NCBI RefSeq assembly: GCF_900156815.1
Contig: NZ_FTOT01000003.1
Coordinates: forward strand, 62,001-126,000
From: Gemmobacter megaterium
GTDB taxonomy: Bacteria > Pseudomonadota > Alphaproteobacteria > Rhodobacterales > Rhodobacteraceae
DNA: 64,000 nucleotides
Direction: 5' to 3'
In this document: positions 52,506-62,889 of the stretch, piece by piece
Position numbering within the stretch: position 1 is the stretch's first letter
Layout: each line of letters opens with the position of its first letter
Program-made: the position numbers and the translations under genes
The notes under the pieces: model-generated
Database searches by the model: none
The model's input: the letters and a program-made list of their open reading frames with translations, nothing else
Told to the model about the DNA's origin: nothing

Positions 52506-54088
52506 TGCGCGTTGATCCACTGGTACAGCCAGGTTTCCGTCATTCTGCGTCCATAACCCGCCAGATGCGCCGAAAGTTCCACCACGGCGTCTTTCTCTGC
52601 GGACACATCCATCACCAGCCGCCAGATTCCCGACTCGGGAATGTGCTGCAACATCGACCTGACGATCTGCCCGCCCGAGACAGAGACCGTCGGTTCCAGT
52701 TGCGCTTCGGCGCCCAGCGTGTCCAGAAAGCCTCCGCGAAAATCGACGACGAACTTGCGTTCGTTGTCTGGCGCGGGGCCACCCGCCACGCCACCATGGC
52801 CTGCGCGGGTCTCATCGACATGGGCAAGTCGGGCGGTGGGATCAAGACGCAGATCCCCCCAGTGCAGCCGGTAGGCGTATTCGCGCGCATCGCCTGCCCG
52901 GACCGGGGCCTCTGGCACCCAATAGGCCACGATATTGTCGTTCGCCTCGGACTCCGAAGGGATCTCGACCAGCCGCACGAAGCCTTTGCCCCAGTCTCCG
53001 ATCGGTTCCACCTCGACCGAGGGGCGCATATGGTAATGCGCTTCGGTATCCTGATAGCTTTCAAACCGGCGGTCGCGCTGGTGCAAGCCGAACCGGCGCG
53101 GCGCCTCTTCGGGGAAATAGCTGCCCGACAGCCGGGGCGGGTTGTTCAGCGGGCGCCAGATCACCTGGCCATCCGAGCGTTCGATGCGCAGCCCGTCGCT
53201 GTCATGCACATTCGGGCGGAAATCGTCGAACCGGGCGCGGTTCTTTTCCGAGAACATGAACATCGAGGTCAGTGGCGCAATGCCCAGTTCCTGCACATCG
53301 GTGCGGAAGAACAGCCGCGCCGTCACCTCCATCACGGTATCCGCGCCGAGGATCACCACGAAACGGTAGGCGCCGGTGACGCTGGGGCTTTGAAGCGCGG
53401 CATAGACGGTGATGCGGTCCGATGTGTCGGAGCGTTCGATATAGAACCTGGAAAAGCGCGGAAACTCCTCGCCCTTGGGGGTTGCGGTGTTCAGCGCCAG
53501 CCCGCGGGCCGAGGCGCCATAGGCCGATCCACGCCCAAGCGCCCGGAAATAGCTGGCACCGATGAATGCAACCACTTCGTCCAGCACATCCGGGCGGTTC
53601 AGCGGGTGATGCAGACGAAACCCGGCGACGCCCGGCAACTCCGCCATGGGCGGTATACGGTTGGCCAGATCGTTGAGATATTCGAAGTCTTCGGTGCTGA
53701 ACCGCAGTTCGCGCGCCTCTGTGCCGACGATTTCGTACAGGACCACGGCTTCCTTGAACAGCCAGCCCATGGGGAATGCCGCCAGCGCCCAGCCCGACTT
53801 GTCGGCCTGCCAGCGCATCCTGTCGGGTCGGAAACGGACAAGGCGGTAATCGTCGTAGTCCAGATCGGCCAGCAACCCCTCGGCATCGGGCGCGGGTTGA
53901 TAGGGGTTCCGCGACCGCTCGCGCATGTCTTCGGTCAGCAGGTCGAACGAAAATTGCTGCGGTGCGGCAGGAGGCGCACCGCCGTCTTGCGCGAGCAGGC
54001 GAACAGGTGCGACAGCCGCCAGGGCAGCAGCGGTCGCAAGCAGCTTGCGGCGGGACAGGCGGGTGATCGCAGGTAAGGCGATGGTCAT
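52502..54088 (-). CDS. opgG: Glucan biosynthesis protein OpgG (MdoG)
   Basis: Periplasmic protein required to shape the osmoregulated glucan backbone, 528 residues. The N-terminus has a twin-arginine signal (LSRRKLLATAAALAAVAP, Arg13-Arg14), so it is probably exported folded by the Tat system. The MdoG domain follows: FSFDLLTEDMRERSRNPYQ, LDYDDYRLVRFRPDRMRW, SSYFRALGRGSAYGASARGLALNTA, SMFMFSEKNRARFDDFRPNVHDSDGL and the C-terminal Ig-like domain. It is the first gene of the operon. A 199-bp gap separates it from pobA; no clear promoter or terminator was resolved there. Confidence 0.95.
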   Translation of the reverse strand: MTIALPAITRLSRRKLLATAAALAAVAPVRLLAQDGGAPPAAPQQFSFDLLTEDMRERSRNPYQPAPDAEGLLADLDYDDYRLVRFRPDRMRWQADKSGWALAAFPMGWLFKEAVVLYEIVGTEARELRFSTEDFEYLNDLANRIPPMAELPGVAGFRLHHPLNRPDVLDEVVAFIGASYFRALGRGSAYGASARGLALNTATPKGEEFPRFSRFYIERSDTSDRITVYAALQSPSVTGAYRFVVILGADTVMEVTARLFFRTDVQELGIAPLTSMFMFSEKNRARFDDFRPNVHDSDGLRIERSDGQVIWRPLNNPPRLSGSYFPEEAPRRFGLHQRDRRFESYQDTEAHYHMRPSVEVEPIGDWGKGFVRLVEIPSESEANDNIVAYWVPEAPVRAGDAREYAYRLHWGDLRLDPTARLAHVDETRAGHGGVAGGPAPDNERKFVVDFRGGFLDTLGAEAQLEPTVSVSGGQIVRSMLQHIPESGIWRLVMDVSAEKDAVVELSAHLAGYGRRMTETWLYQWINAQ

Positions 54089-54287
54089 TTAGGACGTAAA
54101 ACCCAGCACTTGCCAGTGCACGACGCGGCACGACTCAGGCAAGAGATATACGGCTGACACAGGGCGTTTCGCAAGCGCGCTTCAACAGCACGTGAGATCA
54201 TGTCATATCTCTGCCGCGCCTTGGCAGGGCGGGGTGTCCGGCCTTGGGGCGCACCTGATGCGGCATGTGCAAAATCACCGCCCGGCG

Positions 54288-55535
<1,248 letters not shown>

Positions 55536-56408
55536 TCAGCTTTTCCCGGCTTGCCGCCGGAACGCGCCGGGGGAACAGCCGACGCGCCGCGTAAAGAATC
55601 GGTTGAAATAGGCCGCATCGTCAAAGCCTGTCAGATGCGCCACCTGCGCCACGCTGCTTTCCGTATACAACAGATGGCGTTTGGCCTCGACCACCAGCCG
55701 GTCCTGAATGATGTCGCGCGCGGCGCATCCGGCCCTGGCCTTGCAGGCGGCATTCAGCCGTGCCGGGGTAACCGCCAGCAATCCGGCATAGAACCCCGGC
55801 GCGCGCCGGGTTCTGAAATGCGCCTCGACGGCCGCGCGATAGCGCATCAGCAGGGCATGGTCCGCCGCGCCGATGGGCGGAACCATATGGGACTGCGACA
55901 GCCGCATCAGCAGCACCAGAATGCCGGTGAAATGCGCGATGATCGCCGCCCGGCGCCCCGGCGCGGCCCAGACGAATTCGCGCTGCAAGGCGCGAAAGTC
56001 CTCGAAGGTTGCGGGAACATCCACCGCTTCGGCGGCCAAGGGATAGGCCGCGGCCCGGCCCGCCGCGCGCATCAGGGCCGGGTCGTGGGAGGCGGCATTG
56101 TGCAGGCACTCAAGCGCGGCTGTGACGACATGGCCTTCGGTGCCGGGGTCAAAGTCGATCTGGTGCACGATCCCCGCCGGGATCACCAGAATGCCGGGCG
56201 CAGGCACAGGCAGCGCCCGATCCTCCATCCGTATCGTGCCGCCGCCGGAGATCACCAGCATGACCTGCACATGATCGGGATGCGCATGGGGCCGTATCCG
56301 CCAGTCATTCGGGCCGCTGCGATCCCGGATCGGTTCTATATGCAACAGATCACGGTCCACATCCGCGCCCGGATCGCCATACAGGTAATACTGCGGAATG
56401 CTGCCCAT
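55536..56408 (-). CDS. AraC family regulator, probable pobA activator
   Basis: A 290-residue regulator with an N-terminal cupin-like AraC-binding domain (RPHAHPDHVQVMLVISGGGTIRMEDRALPVPAPGILVIPAGIVHQI) and two C-terminal HTH motifs (about 195-285; VTPARLNAACKARAGCAARDIIQDRLVVEAKRHLLYTESSVAQVAHLTGFDDAAYFNRFFTRRVG). The start at MGSIPQ follows GGGGGATCG; a longer frame upstream would enter the pcaB control region. Same-strand neighbour of pobA and divergent from pcaB, so it may activate both with 4-hydroxybenzoate as effector, like PobR/PobC. It could share a transcript with pobA. Confidence 0.9.
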   Translation of the reverse strand: MGSIPQYYLYGDPGADVDRDLLHIEPIRDRSGPNDWRIRPHAHPDHVQVMLVISGGGTIRMEDRALPVPAPGILVIPAGIVHQIDFDPGTEGHVVTAALECLHNAASHDPALMRAAGRAAAYPLAAEAVDVPATFEDFRALQREFVWAAPGRRAAIIAHFTGILVLLMRLSQSHMVPPIGAADHALLMRYRAAVEAHFRTRRAPGFYAGLLAVTPARLNAACKARAGCAARDIIQDRLVVEAKRHLLYTESSVAQVAHLTGFDDAAYFNRFFTRRVGCSPGAFRRQAGKS

Positions 56409-56586
56409 CCGATCCCCCAAGGCAAGAGTGGCCCACATTCGCGCCAGCGTCCAGAGCAGGGCGAGGCGGCCGGGGCGGCCCCGGGCATCTGCCGCGAGCC
56501 GGAACGCCTTTGGTCCGAAGTCGGCTTTTCTGCACCCCGCCAACCGCCTATCCTGCCCGGACCTGCCCCAAGCCGAGGTCTTTGCG

Positions 56587-57912
56587 ATGCCCGCTTCCCC
56601 CGCCGACAGTGCGCTTTACCGTCCGCTTCTTGGCGATGACCAGACGGCGGCCCTGTTTTCCGACAGTGCCGAGATTCGTGCCATGCTGCTTGTCGAGGGG
56701 GCCTTGGCGCGGGTTCAGGGGGATCTGGGCCTGATCCCCCAGGCTGCCGCCGCCTTTATCGACCGGGCCAGCCGCGAAGTGCTGATTGACCCGGCCGGGC
56801 TGGCCGCCGCGACGGCTGTTAATGGCGTCCCGGTGCCCGCGCTCGTCGCGGCCTTCCGCAAGGCGATGGAGGCGCCCGATCATGCGCAATATGTGCATTG
56901 GGGCGCGACGAGCCAGGACATCATGGATACCGCCCTGGCCTTGCGGCTGCGGCGCGTGGTGGCGATCTGGCAAGACCGGCTGGACGGGCTGATCCATACG
57001 CTTGGACTGCTGGCGGTGGCCCATGCCGATCTGCCCATGGCGGCGCGCACCTATGGGCAGGCGGCCACGCCTACCAGCTTTGGCGCGGTGGTCGCGGGTT
57101 GGGGGCATCCGGTGCTGCGCCATCGCGCCCGCCTTGCGGCACTTGCGCCGGATCTTGCACTCGTGTCGCTGGGCGGCGCGGCGGGTACGCTGTCGGCAAT
57201 GGGGCCCCAAGGCCCCGCAGTGCGTGCCGGTCTGGCGCAGGCCCTTGGGCTGGCCGATCCCGGTGCCGCCTGGCATTCGGAACGCGACCGGATCGGTGCC
57301 TTTGCCGCCTGGATGGCCGGGCTGTGTGCGACCTTGGGCAAGATGGGCGAAGATCTGATCCTGCTGTCGCAAACGGGCATCGCCGAAGTGACGATTTCCG
57401 GGGCGGGTGCATCGTCCACCATGCCGCAAAAACAAAATCCGGTGGGTCCGTCGGTGCTGGTGGCGCTGGCGCGGCAGTCGGGCGCGCTGGCCGGCGCGGT
57501 TCAGGGCGCGGGCTTGCACCGGCAGCAACGCGATGGCGCGGCCTGGTTCGTCGAGTGGCTGACACTGCCACAACTGTGCATCTCGACAGGCCGGGCGCTG
57601 GCCCTTGCCGCGGATCTCGCAACGCGGATCGCGCCCGATCAGGCGGCAATGGCGCGCGGGCTGGCCGGTGATCTGGGCCTGATCCAGGCCGAGGGGTTCA
57701 CCTTCGCGCTGGCGCGTCACATGCCACGCCCCGATGCGCAGGACCGGATCAAGGCGTTGTGCGCCGAAGCGGTCGGCAGCGGGGTGCCGCTGCCGGATCT
57801 GGTGGCCCGCGACTTTCCGGATCTGCGGCTGGCCCCGGATGCTGGTCTTGGGACCGCCCCCGCTGACGCGCGGGGCTTTGGCGGGCTTGCGGGGGCGCTG
57901 ACGCGGGCCTGA
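56587..57912 (+). CDS. pcaB: 3-Carboxy-cis,cis-muconate cycloisomerase
   Basis: Second ring-opening-side step of the protocatechuate branch: cyclises 3-carboxy-cis,cis-muconate to 4-carboxymuconolactone. The 441-residue fumarase-superfamily protein has the three conserved regions: RTYGQAATPTSFG (154-166, with HWGATSQDIMDT at 104-115) and the signature GAGASSTMPQKQNP (272-285). GAGG precedes the chosen ATG. Normally it lies with pcaGHCD; those genes are absent from this window. It is divergent from the AraC regulator and convergent with pcaF. Confidence 0.94.
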   Translation: MPASPADSALYRPLLGDDQTAALFSDSAEIRAMLLVEGALARVQGDLGLIPQAAAAFIDRASREVLIDPAGLAAATAVNGVPVPALVAAFRKAMEAPDHAQYVHWGATSQDIMDTALALRLRRVVAIWQDRLDGLIHTLGLLAVAHADLPMAARTYGQAATPTSFGAVVAGWGHPVLRHRARLAALAPDLALVSLGGAAGTLSAMGPQGPAVRAGLAQALGLADPGAAWHSERDRIGAFAAWMAGLCATLGKMGEDLILLSQTGIAEVTISGAGASSTMPQKQNPVGPSVLVALARQSGALAGAVQGAGLHRQQRDGAAWFVEWLTLPQLCISTGRALALAADLATRIAPDQAAMARGLAGDLGLIQAEGFTFALARHMPRPDAQDRIKALCAEAVGSGVPLPDLVARDFPDLRLAPDAGLGTAPADARGFGGLAGALTRA

Positions 57913-57980
57913 GGCGTTGCCCCCTGCGCCCGGTCGATGCGCCGGGGGCGCGGTTCTTGGTCTTTTGCGCTGGTTGGTGG

Positions 57981-58006
57981 CTCCCCGCCGGGGGTGCGGC
58001 GGGGAG
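57981..58006. terminator. Stem-loop between convergent pcaB and pcaF
   Basis: CTCCCCGCCG and CGGCGGGGAG form a perfect 10-bp GC stem with a 6-nt loop, in the 100-bp gap between two convergent stops. Neither side has a U-tract, so it is a candidate bidirectional roadblock rather than a textbook terminator. Confidence 0.5.
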
Positions 58007-58012
58007 GGGGGG

Positions 58013-59215
58013 TCAGACCCGTTCGACGGCGATGGCGATGCCCTGGCCGACGCCGATGCACATGGTGGCCAGGGCGCGTTTGCCGCCGGTCAGCGCCAGT
58101 TGCAGCGCGGCGGTGCCGGTGATGCGGGCGCCCGACATGCCCAGCGGATGCCCCAGCGCGATGGCGCCGCCGTTGGGGTTCACCCGCGGGTCATCGTCGG
58201 CGATGCCCAGCAGGCGCAGGCTGGCCAGGCCCTGGCTGGCAAAGGCCTCGTTCAGCTCGATCACGTCGAAATCGGCCTGGGTCAGGCCCAGCCGCGCCAT
58301 CAGCTTCTGGCTGGCGGGGGCCGGGCCGATGCCCATGATGCGCGGCTCCACCCCGGCCGCCGCCCCGCCCAGCACGCGGGCGATGGGGGTCAGGCCGTGC
58401 CGTGCCGCCGCCTCGGCGCTGGCCAGGATCAGGGCCGCCGCGCCATCATTGACGCCCGAGGCATTGCCGGCCGTGACCGTGCCGCCCTTGCGAAAGGGGG
58501 TGCCGAGCCGGGCCAGCGCCTCGATCGTGGTGGCGCGGGGGTGTTCGTCGCGCGCGACCACCAGCGGATCGCCCTTGCGCTGGGGGATCTCGACCGGGGT
58601 GATCTCGCGGTCGAGGCGGCCATTGGCCTGGGCCGCCGAGGCCTTGTCCTGGCTGCGCAGGGCAAAGGCATCCTGATCGGCGCGGCTGATCCGATAGTCC
58701 TCGGCGACATTTTCGCCTGTCTCGGGCATCGAGTCGATGCCGTATTGCGCCTTCATCAGCGGGTTGACGAAGCGCCAGCCGATGGTGGTGTCGTGGATCT
58801 CGGCATGGCGGGAAAAGGCGCTGTCGGCCTTGGGCATGACAAAGGGGGCGCGGGACATGGATTCGACGCCGCCGGCGATCATCAGCTCGGCCTCGCCGGC
58901 CTTGATGGCGCGGGCGGCGGCCAGGATGGCATCCATCCCCGAGCCGCACAGCCGGTTGATCGTGGTGCCGGGAATGGCGATGGGCAGCCCGGCCAGCAGC
59001 AAGGCCATGCGCGCGACGTTGCGGTTGTCCTCGCCCGCCTGGTTCGCACAGCCAAAGACCGCATCCTCCACCGCCGCCCAATCCACCCCCGGATTGCGCG
59101 CCATCAACGCCCGCAGCGGCACCGCCGCAAGATCATCCGTCCGAACCGTCGACAGCGTCCCGCCAAACCGACCGATCGGGGTCCGGATGTAGTCGCAGAT
59201 GAATACGTCGCGCAT
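58013..59215 (-). CDS. pcaF: 3-Oxoadipyl-CoA thiolase (acetyl-CoA acyltransferase)
   Basis: Last step of the beta-ketoadipate pathway: cleaves 3-oxoadipyl-CoA to succinyl-CoA and acetyl-CoA. The 400-residue thiolase has the acyl-carrying Cys90 in NRLCGSGMDAI, IELNEAFASQ, NPNGGAIALGHPLGMSGAR with the active-site His, and CIGVGQGIA with the second Cys near the C-terminus. MRDVFICDYIRTPIGRFGG is typical of PcaF/PaaJ. Nearby pobA and pcaB favour PcaF, though the TRAP and enoyl-CoA hydratase genes leave PaaJ-like use possible. It is divergent from the DUF1612 gene. Confidence 0.9.
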   Translation of the reverse strand: MRDVFICDYIRTPIGRFGGTLSTVRTDDLAAVPLRALMARNPGVDWAAVEDAVFGCANQAGEDNRNVARMALLLAGLPIAIPGTTINRLCGSGMDAILAAARAIKAGEAELMIAGGVESMSRAPFVMPKADSAFSRHAEIHDTTIGWRFVNPLMKAQYGIDSMPETGENVAEDYRISRADQDAFALRSQDKASAAQANGRLDREITPVEIPQRKGDPLVVARDEHPRATTIEALARLGTPFRKGGTVTAGNASGVNDGAAALILASAEAAARHGLTPIARVLGGAAAGVEPRIMGIGPAPASQKLMARLGLTQADFDVIELNEAFASQGLASLRLLGIADDDPRVNPNGGAIALGHPLGMSGARITGTAALQLALTGGKRALATMCIGVGQGIAIAVERV

Positions 59216-59285
59216 GGGGGGCTCCTGTGGTTGCGGGCCGACCTTGGGTCAGGCAGGGGTCGGGGTCAAGGGCGGGATGTGCGTC

Positions 59286-59326
59286 TTGACGGTGCAATCG
59301 GGTTGCATACTGCGCAAATTCAAGGG
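59286..59326 (+). promoter_or_regulatory. Divergent control region of pcaF and the DUF1612 gene
   Basis: TGCAA-TCGGG-TTGCA (59293-59307) is a perfect 5-bp-arm palindrome. A TTGACG -35 candidate (59286-59291) is followed by TACTGC (59308-59313) at 16 bp for the plus strand, so the palindrome fills the spacer. AAGGG (59322-59326) is the ribosome site. A repressor bound here would shut off its own gene and possibly pcaF. Confidence 0.45.
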
Positions 59327-60367
59327 ATGATGCGCAGCATGGCACCTTCTCGCAATCCTTGGGATGATGATCCGGACGTTTCGGACGAGGCGGATCTGTG
59401 GTTTCTGCCCGCCGATGACACGCCCGAGCCAGAGGTTTCCCCCTTGCCCCGTGCCGAGCGGGTGGCGCTGTTTCCCCACGGGGAATGGCGCGCTGCCGAA
59501 GGGGCGCTGGCGCCGGATCTGGCTGCACTGGCCTATGACTTCGGGCGGCTGGAAGAGCGGCTGCGCGGTGCGGGCGAGGGCGCCCGGCGCCGGATCGCCT
59601 TGCAGGAGGTGGCCAGCCTGGGCTGGTGGACCGGCGACCGGCTGTCGGTGGACCGGCTGGCGCTGTGGCTGTCGATGCAGATCGGTGCGACGGGCGAGGA
59701 TTCGCAGGCGCTGGGGCGGGGGGCCTGGGCGGTGCGGCGGCTGACCGGCGGCCCGGCGCCCCTGGCCCCCCGACGGGCCGAGGCGCTGGCCGCGCTGCTG
59801 GGCCTGACCGACGGGGCGCCGCTGCCCGAACGGCTGGCCGATGCCTGCGACGTGCTGGACGATCTGGCGCCGCTGCATCCGGTGGTGCAGGGCGCCGTGC
59901 TGTTCCATCTGTGGCGGCAAAGCGATGCAGGCCCGGCGCGCGATGTCGAGGCGGCGGTGCTGGGCGCGCGTCTGGCGGGCAGCATGGGCGGCGCGGGCGC
60001 CTTCCTGCCGCTGACGCTTGCGGGATTTGGCGCGCTGAGCGCGCAGGGCGCGGCCGAGCGGCGGCTGGCGGCCTGGATCGCCGGGGCGCATCAGGCGGTG
60101 CTGGCGGCCCTGATGCATCTGGAGCGTCTGGCCGTCTGGCAGCGACGGGCCGCCGAAGGGGTCGCGGATCTGAGCGGGCGCACCCCGCCGCGGCTGGTGC
60201 GGCTGTTGGGCGATTGGCCCAGCGTCTCGGCGCCGATGGCAGAGGCCGAGACCGGCGCCTCGCGGGCCGCCGTCCAGCGCAACCTTGACATTCTGGCCGG
60301 GCGCGGCCTGATCCGGGAATTGACCGGACAGGGCCGCTATCGGGTCTGGGCGGCGCGTCTGGCCTAG
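59327..60367 (+). CDS. DUF1612/HTH protein (RHE_PE00001 family)
   Basis: A 346-residue putative DNA-binding protein of the DUF1612-HTH_13 type known mainly from Rhizobium symbiotic plasmids and Rhodobacteraceae. The central domain (FGRLEERLRGAGEGARRRIALQEVASLGWWTGDRLSVDRLALW) is followed by a helix-rich region with RRRAAEGVADLSGRTPPRLVRLLGDWP and a C-terminal winged HTH (APMAEAETGASRAAVQRNLDILAGRGLIRELTGQGRYRVWAA). Its function is not established. AAGGG abuts the first ATG, so starts at 59330 or 59339 are equally possible. It is divergent from pcaF with a palindrome between. Confidence 0.75.
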   Translation: MMRSMAPSRNPWDDDPDVSDEADLWFLPADDTPEPEVSPLPRAERVALFPHGEWRAAEGALAPDLAALAYDFGRLEERLRGAGEGARRRIALQEVASLGWWTGDRLSVDRLALWLSMQIGATGEDSQALGRGAWAVRRLTGGPAPLAPRRAEALAALLGLTDGAPLPERLADACDVLDDLAPLHPVVQGAVLFHLWRQSDAGPARDVEAAVLGARLAGSMGGAGAFLPLTLAGFGALSAQGAAERRLAAWIAGAHQAVLAALMHLERLAVWQRRAAEGVADLSGRTPPRLVRLLGDWPSVSAPMAEAETGASRAAVQRNLDILAGRGLIRELTGQGRYRVWAARLA

Positions 60368-60428
60368 GCAGGGCCGGGGGGATGCGCAGCCCGGCACCCG
60401 GCGGGCGGCGAACTGCGCAGCGGGGGTG

Positions 60429-61559
60429 TCAGTCCTGCATACCGTAGCTGTCCACATCGATACCGGCAAAGATATGGGTGTTCAGCAGCGCCAGGATTGC
60501 GGCCTCGTCCTGAATGTCGATCTCGGCCAGCCGCGCCTTCCAGGCATCCTGCCGTGCCAGAAAATCCTGAAGGATCACGTCAGGGCCGTCGATGCGGAAC
60601 CGCTCTGCCGCGAGCTTTGGCAACTGGCCCAGAAAGTCGGCGTTGAACCTGTCCAGCGCCGCAGCCAGATCGGCCTCGGGCGGGGCGATCTTGACGCCGC
60701 TGGCACGCGAGCCGTCCAGACCTTCATTGCCCTGCACCTCATAGCCGATTTCCATGCGGGCCAGCGCCAGGACCATCTGCTCCATCAAGATGCGGCGATC
60801 CTCGACCGGCAGGCCGCGCCAGAACGGCTTGTTGTACACCCAGCTTGCGCCGATGATGATGCCCACCGGGATCTGGGTGACGTCTGTCGTCACTTCGGCC
60901 AGCTTTGGCCCCACGGTCAGCGTGGTCGGATCGACCATGGCGCAGTCCAGCGATCCGCGCTGCATTCCGGTATAGACGTCCGAGAACGGCACGCTGACGG
61001 CGATGCCGCCGATGCTTTCGACGAAATCCACCTGTGCGGCGCCCGCAGTGCGGAACTTTTTCCCGGCGGCCTGCGCCAGCGAATAGACCGGCTTGGCGCA
61101 GACGAAATTGTAGATCGCCGTGGCAAAGCCCGGCCCGACCACCACGCCGTTCGCCGACCATTCGCCATGCACCTGCGGATTGGTCATGATCATTTCGGTA
61201 TAGGCAAAGGCTGCGGCATAATGGTTGTCCGACACAAAGGACGCGTCGATCAGCAGGTTGTTCAACGGCAGTTCCGCCGGCTGATAGCCGGGATAGACGA
61301 TGCCCACCTGCGCCACCCCGTCGGCCACCCCGGCCATGGTGGCCTTGGGCGGCAACAGCGTGCCGCCATTGTAGATTTCAAATTCCACCCGGCCCCCGGT
61401 CTCCTTGGCCACCGCCTCGTGCCATTCCATATAAGGGAAATGCGACAGCAGATGGGTAGGGGCAAACCAGGTGGACGCGGTATAGGTTTCGGCGGCCCCC
61501 GGCCCGATGGCCAGGGCCGACAGCGCAAGGCCGCCTGCAAGCGATCGTATCGTTTTCAT
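60429..61559 (-). CDS. dctP: TRAP transporter substrate-binding protein
   Basis: Periplasmic receptor of a tripartite ATP-independent transporter, 376 residues. Signal peptide MKTIRSLAGGLALSALAIGPGAAE is followed by the DctP fold (THLLSHFPYMEWHEAVAKETGGRVEFEIYNGGTLLPPKATMAGVADGVAQVGIVYPGYQP; GKKFRTAGAAQVDFVESIGG). GGAGG precedes the ATG. It is last in a dctQ-dctM-dctP unit. Longer than the classic C4-dicarboxylate DctP, so it may bind an aromatic or branched carboxylic acid, in keeping with the neighbouring pca and enoyl-CoA hydratase genes. Confidence 0.92.
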   Translation of the reverse strand: MKTIRSLAGGLALSALAIGPGAAETYTASTWFAPTHLLSHFPYMEWHEAVAKETGGRVEFEIYNGGTLLPPKATMAGVADGVAQVGIVYPGYQPAELPLNNLLIDASFVSDNHYAAAFAYTEMIMTNPQVHGEWSANGVVVGPGFATAIYNFVCAKPVYSLAQAAGKKFRTAGAAQVDFVESIGGIAVSVPFSDVYTGMQRGSLDCAMVDPTTLTVGPKLAEVTTDVTQIPVGIIIGASWVYNKPFWRGLPVEDRRILMEQMVLALARMEIGYEVQGNEGLDGSRASGVKIAPPEADLAAALDRFNADFLGQLPKLAAERFRIDGPDVILQDFLARQDAWKARLAEIDIQDEAAILALLNTHIFAGIDVDSYGMQD

Positions 61560-61581
61560 CGTCACTCCTCCGTTGGATGGG

Positions 61582-62889
61582 TCAGTTCGAGAGCATGGGC
61601 AGCCACAGGCTGATCACCGGAAAGGCGATCAGCAGCGCCAGCGTCACCAGATCGGCCGCCAGGAACCAGGCGGTGCCGCGAAAGATCTCGCCCAGGGCCA
61701 CCCGGTCGCCCAGGGCGCCCTTGATGACATAGACGTTCAGCCCGACCGGCGGCGTGACCAGCCCGATTTCCAGCAGCTTGACGCAGATCACCCCGAACCA
61801 GATCAGGTCGATCCCGGCCACCTGATACAGCGGCAGCAACAGCGGCAGCGTCAGCAGCATCAGCGACACGCTTTCCAGGAACATGCCCAGAAAGATGTAG
61901 ATCAGGCTGGTCAGCACGATCAGCAGCACGGGCCGTTCGAGGGCAAATCCCATCAGGTCCGTCAGCGCCCCCGCCATGCCGCTGAGGGCGACAAACCGGG
62001 CAAAGATCGACGCGCCGACAATGACGACAAAGATGCTGGCCGTGCCCGCGATGGTGTCGAGCACCGCCCTGGAAAAGATGCCAAAGGTCAGGCCGCCCCG
62101 CAGCAGCGCGATCATCAGCGCAATCAGCGCCCCCAGCGCCCCGGCCTCGGTCGGGGTGACGATGCCCAGAAAGATGCTGCCGATCACCAGCAGGATCAAC
62201 AGCGGCAGCGGCCAGATGTCCCGCAGCGCCGCCAGCTTTTCGGCGCGGGTCACATTCATCGTGATGCGCGGGGCAAGGGCGGGGGTCCACAGCACCCGCA
62301 CCGTGATCAGCAGGATGAACACCGCCGCCGACAGCAGCCCCGGCAGGATGCCAGCCAGAAACAGCTTGCCGATGGACACTTCGGCAAAGATGCCGAACAG
62401 GATGAACAGGATGCTGGGCGGGATCAGTGCGCCCAGCGTGCCCGATGCTGCGACACAGCCACAGGCCAGCCCCCGGTCATAGCGCGCGGCCAGCATCTCG
62501 GGGATGGCGATCCGCGAAAATGACGCCGCCGTTGCGACCGACGACCCCGACGCCGCGGAAAACAGCGCCGAGGCGACAACGGTTGATGACGCCAACCCCC
62601 CCGGCACCCGGCCCATGAAGATCCGCGCGGCCTGGAACAGCCCCTTGGTCAACCCGGCCTCGGACGCAATATAGCCCATCAGCAGGAACATCGGCACCGC
62701 GCTGAGGTTCCAGTCGCCAATCAGTTCGAACGGCACATGCGACGCGATGGACCACGAGGCCCGCAGGCTGGACAACAGGGTGATGCCGATAAAACCGACC
62801 GTTGCCAGAACCACACCCACCGGCACCCGGATCAGGATCAGGACAATGGTGACGGCAACGCCAAGGAATCCGATCTCAACGCGGTCCAT
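61582..62889 (-). CDS. dctM: TRAP transporter large permease
   Basis: Sodium-coupled transport subunit, 435 residues with about 12 hydrophobic segments. LSAVPMFLLMGYIASEAGL, the SALFSAASGSSVATAASFSRIAIPEM stretch, GTLGALIPPSILFILFGIFAEVSIGKLFLAGILPG and EIGLVTPPVGLNVYVIKG are hallmarks of DctM. The ATG follows AAGGAGG and overlaps the dctQ stop region by 14 bp. 22 bp separates it from dctP. Confidence 0.95.
   Translation of the reverse strand: MDRVEIGFLGVAVTIVLILIRVPVGVVLATVGFIGITLLSSLRASWSIASHVPFELIGDWNLSAVPMFLLMGYIASEAGLTKGLFQAARIFMGRVPGGLASSTVVASALFSAASGSSVATAASFSRIAIPEMLAARYDRGLACGCVAASGTLGALIPPSILFILFGIFAEVSIGKLFLAGILPGLLSAAVFILLITVRVLWTPALAPRITMNVTRAEKLAALRDIWPLPLLILLVIGSIFLGIVTPTEAGALGALIALMIALLRGGLTFGIFSRAVLDTIAGTASIFVVIVGASIFARFVALSGMAGALTDLMGFALERPVLLIVLTSLIYIFLGMFLESVSLMLLTLPLLLPLYQVAGIDLIWFGVICVKLLEIGLVTPPVGLNVYVIKGALGDRVALGEIFRGTAWFLAADLVTLALLIAFPVISLWLPMLSN

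Noticed and set aside
57917-60367. Apparent 816-codon protein ending in the DUF1612 region
   Set aside because: The first part is antisense to the thiolase gene; only the segment from about 59327 has family similarity and a ribosome site.
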